Shown: positions 6,427 to 11,873 of the stretch, one piece after another
Position numbering within the stretch: the first letter of the stretch is position 1
How the letters are laid out: the number at the start of each line of letters is the position of its first letter
Source of the DNA: a bacterium UBP9_UBA1432
GTDB taxonomy: Bacteria > Vulcanimicrobiota > Xenobia > Xenobiales > Xenobiaceae
Direction: 5' to 3'
Assembly (NCBI GenBank): GCA_002329445.1
Contig: DCTU01000346.1
Coordinates: forward strand, 726-12,598
DNA length: 11,873 nt
The notes under the pieces: generated by a model
Database searches by the model: none
What the model was told of the DNA's origin: nothing
What the model saw: only the letters and a program-made list of their open reading frames with translations
Translations under genes and position numbers: made by a program

Positions 6427-7086
6427 GTGGGGTGGTTTGCGAGCCTTTTCCTGGCGGCGTGCCTGGCGGCCTGCACCGGACTGAGGGCCTTCCTCCCGGT
6501 CCTGGAGGTGGCCCTGGCCTCGCGTTTTGGCCTGGTCGGCTCCTTCCGGGTCCCCACCGACCTGAGGTGGATGGAGTCCGACCTCTTCCTGGTGGCGGTG
6601 GGCCTGTTGGCGCTCCTCGAGGTCGTCGCGGACAAGATCCCCTGGGTGGCGCGGGTCTTCGAACTGCCTCTGCTGGTCCTGCGCCCCGTCGCGGGGGTGC
6701 TGGCCTGCTTCGCCGTCCTGCAGATGCCGACCGTCGCCTGGAACTTCACCGCGGCGCTGGCCGTCGGCCTGCTGTTCAGCCAGCCGCTGCTGCGCCTGAA
6801 GACCGGGTTCCGGATGATCCGCTGGCAGTGGAATCGCGCCTGGGTGAATCCCGGGTTGAGCCTGGCCGAAGACCTCCTGGCGAGCAGCGCGACCGTGCTG
6901 GCCTTCTTCCACCCCGTCCCCGTCCTGTTGGCCCTGCTGGGTCTGGCCTTCTGGCTTCTGACCCGGGTCCGCCTGGATCTCTATCGGCGCTCGATGGAAC
7001 CGGAAGCCCTGCCCGTGCAACCAGCCGAACCGCTGATCGGGTACGGGCCGCGCCCCCAGGAGCCCGACACCAGGTCTTCGAGGTAG
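6427..7086 (+). CDS. DUF4126 family membrane protein
   Basis: This 219-residue hydrophobic protein resembles the DUF4126 family. It has an N-terminal helix with ACTGLRAFLPVL, a second helix ending in LLEVVADKIPWVARV (a family-typical ExxxDKIP segment), central helices around RPVAGVLACFAVL and a helix ending near residue 190. The C-terminal 30 residues are hydrophilic and proline-rich. I count about six membrane segments. No biochemical function is established for the family as far as I know. The GTG at 6427 is the first possible start in this frame and gives a natural N-terminal helix, but no good ribosome binding site precedes it. Only seven bases separate its stop from the start of the large transporter fusion, so the two are almost certainly cotranscribed and may act together in the membrane. 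Confidence 0.75.
   Translation: MGWFASLFLAACLAACTGLRAFLPVLEVALASRFGLVGSFRVPTDLRWMESDLFLVAVGLLALLEVVADKIPWVARVFELPLLVLRPVAGVLACFAVLQMPTVAWNFTAALAVGLLFSQPLLRLKTGFRMIRWQWNRAWVNPGLSLAEDLLASSATVLAFFHPVPVLLALLGLAFWLLTRVRLDLYRRSMEPEALPVQPAEPLIGYGPRPQEPDTRSSR
7080..7084 (+). promoter_or_regulatory. Ribosome binding site for the transporter fusion's GTG start
   Basis: GAGGT, overlapping the stop codon of the DUF4126 gene, lies nine bases before the GTG at 7094. It supports that start and suggests translational coupling. Confidence 0.5.
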
Positions 7087-7093
7087 CCCGCAG

Positions 7094-10000
7094 GTGACCG
7101 CGTGGGTGTGGCGACTCCTGCCCGGGGTCCGAGAGCGAGAGCGCACGCGCTTCCTGTTCTTCGGATCCCTGTTCGGCTTGATCCAGGTGGCCCAGATGAT
7201 GGGCCTGGCCGGCTCAGAAGCCCTCTTCCTGTCGCGGATCGGCGTTTCGCACCTGCCGCTGGCCTTCATCCTGGCCTCGACCCTGACGGTCGCCGGCTCC
7301 CTGCTGTACGCGATGGGTGTCGACGAACGCCGCAACGACGTCTACTTCGCCCAGATGCTGGCGGGAGCCGGGCTGCTGCTGCTCCCGGCCACCTGGCTGG
7401 CGGCCCATTGGCACTGGCCGCTGTGGCTGCTCTTCTGTCTGTACTATCTGACCTTCGCGGTCTTCCAGAACCACTGCTGGACCTTCACCGGCGACTATTT
7501 CGACACCCTGAGTTCCAAGCGACTCTTTCCCCTGTTCACGGTGGGAGCCAGCCTGGGAGGCTTCGTCGGCGGACTCCTGGCCACGGGGCTCAGCCGCGTG
7601 CTGCCCCCCGAGGCCCTGATCGCGGGTTGGGGCGTCGGCCTGCTGACCGCAGCCGGCCTGCTGGTCGCAGCGCGTCGACTCCTGCGCCGCTGGGGGCCGA
7701 TGAGCCTGCTGGAGGCCGACGAGACCTCGATGGAGGGCATGCGCGGTGCAACCCGCTACATGAGGCGCTCCCCCCTGAGCCGCTGGCTGCTGGTCTCGGC
7801 CGCCAGCATGGTCCTGGCCTTGTTCGTCAGCCAGTACGTCTACTCGGACATCCTGGTCCAGGCCTTCCCCAGCGCCGAATCGCTGGCCACCTTCCTGGGG
7901 TTCTACCTGATGGTGACCAACCTGCTGGAGGTGGTGATCGAGGTCGCCTTCACCCCGCGCCTGATTCAGCACGTCGGAGTGGCCAGTGCCAATCTGGTCC
8001 ACCCGGGCCTGACGTTCCTGTCCTTCATCGGACTGGGGCTGGCCCCGGGCCTGCACAGCGCGGTGGGCGCCCGGGTCAACCGGGAGTTGCTGGAGAACGC
8101 CATGTCGGCCCCCGTCCGAAACCTGGTCTACAACGCCCTGCCCGCCCGATTCCGAGGGCGGATGCGGGCCTTCCTGGAAGGCATCGTGGTCTACTCGGGG
8201 ATGACTGCCGCCGGGGTGGTCCTGGCGCTGGGTGCCAACGGGCTGTCCGTGGCGCACCTGTCGCTGGCAGGCGGCCTGATGGCCCTGCTCTACCTCCTGG
8301 CCAACCTCAAGGTCCGCCAGGAGTATCTGCAGGCCCTGGTGGCCGAGTTGAAGGCGGGCAGGCTGGACCTGGACGAGGTGGGCGACGAGATCGGGCAGTG
8401 GGAGGTCCAGCGCCTGGCCACCTTGTGGAGAAGCTTCCTGGAGGAAGACCCCGGATCCTCGACCACCGCGGCCCAGCAACTGGCGCCGAAGCTGGCCCGA
8501 AGAGGCGTCGTCGAGCCTCTGCTCGCGGCTCTGGAGCATCCCTCACCCGCACTGCGACGAGCCGTCCTGGAAGCCCTGGTCCAGGCTCCGCGCCGAAACT
8601 CCCTGGTGCTGCCCATCCTGGGCTGCCTGAAAGACCCGTTCGTCGAGGTCCGCCGAGCGGCTCTGGAAGCCCTGGCCGCCCAGTTGCCGGAGCTGGCCCG
8701 GCCCACCTCCCCGGACGCCTCGCTGGCCCCGGCCCGGCAAGCCCTGGCATCCCTGGCCGTCGACCCCGTTCCCGAGGTCCGGGCCCGGGCCGCGCGACTC
8801 CTCGGGGCGGAAGGCCGTCCGACCCTGGAAGAGATGGCCCAGGACGATTCGGCGCCCACCGTGCTGGCAGCCCTGGCCATCCTGGAAGAGGACCAGGCGG
8901 ACCTGCTGATCGCCCGCTCGGCCGACCCCGCCGCCGAGTTCCGGGCGGCGGCCCTGGAGCGTCTGGCCGACCTTTCCTGCCCCGTGCCCCTGGACCTGGA
9001 CTCCCTGTCCCGACACCTGCGCCACCCCGACTGGCGTGTGCGCCGCGGGGCCGTCCGCTGCCTGGGCACCTTCCAAAGCCCTCAGGCGCAGACCCTCCTG
9101 GCCAGCGGGCTGGGCGACCCGGCTCGCGAGGTCCGCCTGAGAGCCGCCGCGGAACTGGAAGCCTCTGGCGAAGAAGGGGTCCTGGCCGCGGAAGCCTACC
9201 TGCAGGCCGACGCCTTTTCGACGGTGGAGGCGGCCCTGGCGGCCATGGCCGCGGGAAGCTCGCCGCGGGCCCGAAAGATCCTGTCAGAAGCCTTCCAACA
9301 GCGGGTGCGCGAAGCCTGGAAGGGCCTGATGGCCCTGAACTCCCTGCCCCAGGACGGAGACGTGCCCCTGCGCTTCCTGCGCGCCGCCCTGGAAGACACG
9401 GCCACCCGCAGCCGTCTGCTGGCCTTCCGAATCCTGGCCGTGCTGGAAGACCCCTCGGTCGTTCGCAGCGTCGAGAAGGTCCTGCGCTTCGAGTCGACCC
9501 GTTCTCGAGCCGACGCCCTGGAGGTCCTCTCCAACCTGGGGGAGCGCGAGAGTGCCGGGCACCTGGTGCTGATGCTGGAGGATTCCCCGTTGGCCGAGAA
9601 GATCTCGCTTCTCAGCAGCACCATCCCGCCACCTTCCAGCCTGGAGGCCGTCCTGGAGGAGGCGCGAGCCTCGTCCGATCGCTGGCTGGCCATGGCTGCG
9701 GCCTGCCACGGAGCGCAGTCGCCTGAAGGCGACCAGCGGGAGGAGAAGATGGAAAGACTCCTGATCCTGCGGAGGGTGCCCCTCTTCGCCCAGATGAACC
9801 TCGAGCAGCTCGAGGCGATCAACCAGATCGTCAAGGAGGTCGAGTACCTGGCCGGCGAAGCCATCTTCCGGGAGGGCGACGTGGGTTCGGAGCTCTTCCT
9901 GCTGGTCGAGGGCGAGGTCCGCATCGTCAAGAACTGGGGGACTCCCCAGGAGCTGCTGCTGACGACCTGCCAGGGGATCGACTATTTCGGCGAGATGGCG

Positions 10001-10231
10001 ATCCTGGACGACGAACCGCGCAGCGCGACGGTGCTGGTGTCGAAGGATGCCCGGCTGCTCTCGCTGGAGGGCGACCGGCTCAAGGAGCTGATCCTGCAGA
10101 TGCCCGAGATCGCCTTCAAGATCTTCCGCGTCCTGACCCAGCGCGTGCGCCTGGGCGACCAGAGACTCCAGAACCTGATGCAGTCGCCCCACCCGGAGCC
10201 TGCCGAGGGCTGCGGCTGCCCCCTATCCTGA
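7094..10231 (+). CDS. NTT/MFS-like transporter with HEAT-type repeats and cyclic-nucleotide-binding domain
   Basis: This 1045-residue protein combines three parts. Residues about 15-415 form roughly 11 membrane segments resembling ATP:ADP antiporter (NTT/TLC) or related MFS proteins, including the FTGDYFDTLSSKRLFPLF and VRNLVYNALPARFRGRMRAF segments. Residues about 440-870 are alpha-helical HEAT-type repeats, seen in recurring units such as DPFVEVRRAALEALA, DPVPEVRARAARLLG, HPDWRVRRGAVRCLG and DPAREVRLRAAAELE. Residues about 888-1030 are a cyclic-nucleotide-binding domain. Its phosphate cassette FGEMAILDDEPRSATV keeps the Glu and the Arg-Ser that contact cAMP or cGMP phosphate in CRP/PKA-type domains, so nucleotide binding is plausible. 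The likely role is a membrane transporter or sensor gated by a cyclic nucleotide, with the repeats as a scaffold. Nucleotide transport is not shown. HEAT-fused NTT-like proteins are known in free-living bacteria; the substrate is uncertain. It is cotranscribed with the genes on both sides. Confidence 0.82.
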   Translation: MTAWVWRLLPGVRERERTRFLFFGSLFGLIQVAQMMGLAGSEALFLSRIGVSHLPLAFILASTLTVAGSLLYAMGVDERRNDVYFAQMLAGAGLLLLPATWLAAHWHWPLWLLFCLYYLTFAVFQNHCWTFTGDYFDTLSSKRLFPLFTVGASLGGFVGGLLATGLSRVLPPEALIAGWGVGLLTAAGLLVAARRLLRRWGPMSLLEADETSMEGMRGATRYMRRSPLSRWLLVSAASMVLALFVSQYVYSDILVQAFPSAESLATFLGFYLMVTNLLEVVIEVAFTPRLIQHVGVASANLVHPGLTFLSFIGLGLAPGLHSAVGARVNRELLENAMSAPVRNLVYNALPARFRGRMRAFLEGIVVYSGMTAAGVVLALGANGLSVAHLSLAGGLMALLYLLANLKVRQEYLQALVAELKAGRLDLDEVGDEIGQWEVQRLATLWRSFLEEDPGSSTTAAQQLAPKLARRGVVEPLLAALEHPSPALRRAVLEALVQAPRRNSLVLPILGCLKDPFVEVRRAALEALAAQLPELARPTSPDASLAPARQALASLAVDPVPEVRARAARLLGAEGRPTLEEMAQDDSAPTVLAALAILEEDQADLLIARSADPAAEFRAAALERLADLSCPVPLDLDSLSRHLRHPDWRVRRGAVRCLGTFQSPQAQTLLASGLGDPAREVRLRAAAELEASGEEGVLAAEAYLQADAFSTVEAALAAMAAGSSPRARKILSEAFQQRVREAWKGLMALNSLPQDGDVPLRFLRAALEDTATRSRLLAFRILAVLEDPSVVRSVEKVLRFESTRSRADALEVLSNLGERESAGHLVLMLEDSPLAEKISLLSSTIPPPSSLEAVLEEARASSDRWLAMAAACHGAQSPEGDQREEKMERLLILRRVPLFAQMNLEQLEAINQIVKEVEYLAGEAIFREGDVGSELFLLVEGEVRIVKNWGTPQELLLTTCQGIDYFGEMAILDDEPRSATVLVSKDARLLSLEGDRLKELILQMPEIAFKIFRVLTQRVRLGDQRLQNLMQSPHPEPAEGCGCPLS
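9739..9743 (+). promoter_or_regulatory. Internal Shine-Dalgarno before the cyclic-nucleotide-binding domain
   Basis: GGAGG, inside the longer GGGAGGAG, sits five bases before an in-frame ATG at 9749 (residue Met886). That position is exactly the junction between the repeats and the cyclic-nucleotide-binding domain. It could start a separate 160-residue sensor protein. The same bases also encode ordinary charged residues (REEK), so chance is possible. Confidence 0.35.
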
Positions 10232-10233
10232 GA

Positions 10234-10238
10234 GGAGG
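10234..10238 (+). promoter_or_regulatory. Strong ribosome binding site of the M48 protease gene
   Basis: GGAGG within AGAGGAGG lies six bases before the ATG at 10245, immediately after the preceding stop. It fixes the start and suggests efficient translation within the operon. Confidence 0.75.
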
Positions 10239-10244
10239 ACGAAC

Positions 10245-11327
10245 ATGACCACGAGTTGCCGAGTCGCCCTGGTGGCCCTGGCGGCCACCTGGCTCATCCT
10301 GTTGTCGACTCCGGCCCAAGCCGCTTTGATCTCCGAGAACCAGGAGGTGGCCATCGGAAAGCAGACGGCGGCCGAGGTCGAGAAGGAGTATCGGGTCGAC
10401 ACCGACCTGACGAGGAACGAACGCCTCAACCGGGTCGCCGAGCCGCTGCTGAAGGTGGCCGAGCGCAAGCTGGCCTGGCGGTTCCGCATCCTGGACGACC
10501 CCCAGATCAACGCCCTGGCCGTCCCCGGAGGCTTCATCTACGCCACCCGGGGCCTGATGGAGCAGATGCCCGACCGCGAGCTGGCCTTCGTGCTGGCCCA
10601 CGAGATCCAGCACGTCGAGAAGAGGCACGCGATCCGTCAGTTGGAGGCCTCCCTGTACCGCCAGGTGGGCCTGGCCGCCGCGCTCCAACTGCTGACTGGA
10701 GGCCGTATCAGCCAGGGCACCGCCAACACCATCGCGCTGGCCAACATGGTGGTGGCCAACCGCTACACCCAGGACATGGAGCGCGAAGCGGACTCGGACG
10801 GCATCCGCATGATGGCCCGCGCCGGCCTGGACCCCCGCGGAGCCGTGGACGCCCTGCGAACCCTGCAGCGCAACAACAAGTCCAGCATGCCGAAGTTCCT
10901 CAATTCGTTGGTGGGCACCCACCCGTTGAACCAGGACCGGATCCGCCACGCCGAAGAGCTGGCCGGCTCGCTGGCCTTCAACGCGGCCCCGGTGCCCGAC
11001 GCGCAGCTTCCCGCCACGGACTCGGTGCGGGAAGCGCGGGTCATGCTGGCGCTGGAGAGCGGCCCGTCGTCCTTGAACCCGGACCCCGACCTGATGCGCC
11101 TGGCGCTGGACCTGCAGGCGACCTCTCCCTCCGAGAGTCGGCTGGAGCAGACCCAGGGCCTCGTGGTCTGGACCTTCCCAGAGAACCTGACGGAGAGCCA
11201 GATCAACCACGGACTGATGGCTCAGGAGATGCCCCGCGTCCTGGGTTCGCGGACCTTCCGGCGCTACGGGGTCTCGATGGTCCAGCTTCCGGAAGGCCGG
11301 CGGCGCGTCGTGCTCGTGGTGCGCTGA
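10245..11327 (+). CDS. Exported M48-family zinc metalloprotease with extra C-terminal region
   Basis: This 360-residue protein begins with a signal peptide (residues 1-26: basic start, hydrophobic core VALVALAATWLILL, cleavage after AQA). The M48 domain (about 30-240) has the zinc motif HEIQH (119-123), the third ligand in MEREADSDG (Glu181), an upstream NALAVPGGFIY strand typical of the BepA/LoiP/Oma1-like group, and a GTHPLNQDRI segment near its end. Such proteases act in the periplasm on envelope or outer-membrane proteins. The usual HExGH glycine is glutamine here, which still fits HExxH. There is no cysteine lipobox and no TPR region as in BepA. Residues about 245-360 form a mixed region I do not recognise, ending in a strand-like YGVSMVQLPEGRRRVVLVV. 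It lies 13 bases after the transporter fusion and is probably the last gene of that operon. A quality-control role for the membrane complex is inference. Confidence 0.85.
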   Translation: MTTSCRVALVALAATWLILLSTPAQAALISENQEVAIGKQTAAEVEKEYRVDTDLTRNERLNRVAEPLLKVAERKLAWRFRILDDPQINALAVPGGFIYATRGLMEQMPDRELAFVLAHEIQHVEKRHAIRQLEASLYRQVGLAAALQLLTGGRISQGTANTIALANMVVANRYTQDMEREADSDGIRMMARAGLDPRGAVDALRTLQRNNKSSMPKFLNSLVGTHPLNQDRIRHAEELAGSLAFNAAPVPDAQLPATDSVREARVMLALESGPSSLNPDPDLMRLALDLQATSPSESRLEQTQGLVVWTFPENLTESQINHGLMAQEMPRVLGSRTFRRYGVSMVQLPEGRRRVVLVVR

Positions 11328-11332
11328 GCCGC

Positions 11333-11372
11333 GACCCCGGCGGGTCCACCTTTCAAGTCGAACTCGGGTTCG
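11333..11372 (+). terminator. Two tandem hairpins after the operon
   Basis: GACCC/GGGTC (11333-11337 and 11342-11346, CGGC loop) is followed by CGAAC/GTTCG (11359-11363 and 11368-11372, TCGG loop). Both start within 35 bases of the protease stop. Stems are only 5 bp and only CACCTTTC follows the first, so intrinsic termination is uncertain. The remaining bases to 11455 hold no gene that I can see. Confidence 0.3.
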
Positions 11373-11455
11373 CCAGGAGGCCAGCAGGGCGAGCAGAACG
11401 TTGTTGCCCGACGGGCGCACCGACTGCCCGAATCCTGACGATCCCGGGGTCGACC

Positions 11456-11873
11456 ATGGCCAAGCTCTATTTCCGACACGGCGCCATGGGCAGCGCCAAG
11501 ACGCTGAACCTCCTGGCGGTCCGCCACAACTACGTCCAGCAGGGCAAGAAGGTCATGCTGATCAAGCCGGGCATGGACGAGCGCTTCGGCAACCAGACGA
11601 TCCGCTCCCGAGCTGGCCTGGAGTATCCGGCGGACCTCGTGGTGGATGCCGAGACCCGGCTGGAACCCGAACGATTCCGGGGGCTCTCCTGCGTGCTGGT
11701 GGACGAGTGCCAGTTTCTCAGCGCCTCGATGGTCGAGCAGTTGCGCGAGCTGACGCGCACCATGAACATCCCGGTCATCGCCTACGGCCTGCGCACCGAC
11801 TTCCGAACCCGCCTCTTCGAAGGTTCCAGGCGGTTGATGGAACTGGCCGACGTCATCGAGGAGGTCAAGACCA
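11456..11873 (+). CDS. tdk: Thymidine kinase, 5' part
   Basis: The frame opens at ATG 11456 and runs off the window, giving 139 of the roughly 190-200 residues usual for type II bacterial thymidine kinases. The N terminus has the P-loop GAMGSAKT (residues 9-16), then KVMLIKPGMDERFG, the Walker-B/catalytic segment VLVDECQFL and the diagnostic AYGLRTDFRTRLFEGS loop. The enzyme phosphorylates thymidine with ATP in the cytoplasm for dTMP salvage. The zinc-binding cysteines and lasso loop of the C-terminal domain lie beyond the window. The ribosome binding site is weak (a GGGGT about seven bases before the ATG). It is 128 bases from the protease gene and shows no functional link to it, so it is probably its own transcription unit. 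The symbol follows common usage for this family. Confidence 0.93.
   Translation, partial: MAKLYFRHGAMGSAKTLNLLAVRHNYVQQGKKVMLIKPGMDERFGNQTIRSRAGLEYPADLVVDAETRLEPERFRGLSCVLVDECQFLSASMVEQLRELTRTMNIPVIAYGLRTDFRTRLFEGSRRLMELADVIEEVKT

Noticed and set aside
6333..6749. N-terminal extension of the receiver-phosphatase to an ATG at 6749
   Set aside because: The added residues are basic, low-complexity and overlap the DUF4126 gene in antisense. The receiver domain starts directly at GTG 6332.
4938..7097. A 719-codon plus-strand frame
   Set aside because: It is antisense to the phosphatase gene and out of frame with the DUF4126 gene, with no recognisable motif.
5911..7335. A 474-codon minus-strand frame spanning three genes
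   Set aside because: It crosses the divergent promoter region and lies antisense or out of frame to the phosphatase, DUF4126 and transporter genes. The translation is Gln/Gly/Arg-rich with no domain.
7102..9726. An 874-codon plus-strand frame inside the transporter fusion gene
   Set aside because: It is the out-of-frame reading of the same DNA. The product is Pro/Gly/Arg-rich without hydrophobic pattern or motifs, while the overlapping frame has clear domains.
11355..11385. GGTTCG-containing segment that could suggest a tRNA T-arm
   Set aside because: No matching acceptor stem, anticodon arm or D-loop is present. The bases form only a short 5-bp hairpin.

Overview
The window is 11.9 kb of GC-rich, gene-dense bacterial chromosome. 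Short intergenic gaps, Shine-Dalgarno-preceded starts (including GTG and TTG), an exported M48 protease and a periplasm-facing thioredoxin point to a didermic (Gram-negative-type) bacterium. I see no marker that fixes the phylum. There is no rRNA, tRNA, CRISPR array, insertion sequence or phage gene.

Layout. (a) 1-1928, plus strand: a tight four-gene operon. It holds the C-terminal half of a YraQ/ArsP-type (DUF318) permease, a small CxxC 'redox-active disulfide' thioredoxin-fold protein, a membrane-anchored CxxC thioredoxin, and a CcdA/DsbD-type transmembrane electron conduit begun at a TTG that overlaps the previous stop. Together they look like a complete thiol relay, from cytoplasmic dithiol through membrane to periplasmic dithiol, attached to an efflux permease. 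Metal(loid)/organoarsenical efflux is the most likely theme, but this is inferred. (b) 1929-2169: convergent gap with one terminator-like hairpin. (c) 2170-4794, minus strand: an Aas-like lipid-remodelling enzyme with an acyl carrier domain built in between acyltransferase and acyl-ACP ligase. (d) 4795-5132: gap carrying an unusual cluster of CTGTC/GACAG half-sites just upstream of that gene. (e) 5133-6332, minus strand: a receiver-PP2C (RsbU/SpoIIE-type) response regulator phosphatase. (f) 6427-11327, plus strand: an apparent three-gene unit of a DUF4126 membrane protein, a 1045-residue fusion of an NTT-like transporter, HEAT-type repeats and a cyclic-nucleotide-binding domain, and an exported M48 zinc protease with an unrecognised C-terminal extension. 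(g) 11456-end: the 5' part of a thymidine kinase gene.

The parts most worth a second look are the permease-coupled redox relay, the acyltransferase-ACP-ligase fusion with its half-site array, and the transporter-HEAT-cNMP fusion with a strong possible internal start for its sensor domain. Domain calls are from motif recognition by eye. No database or structure search was run.
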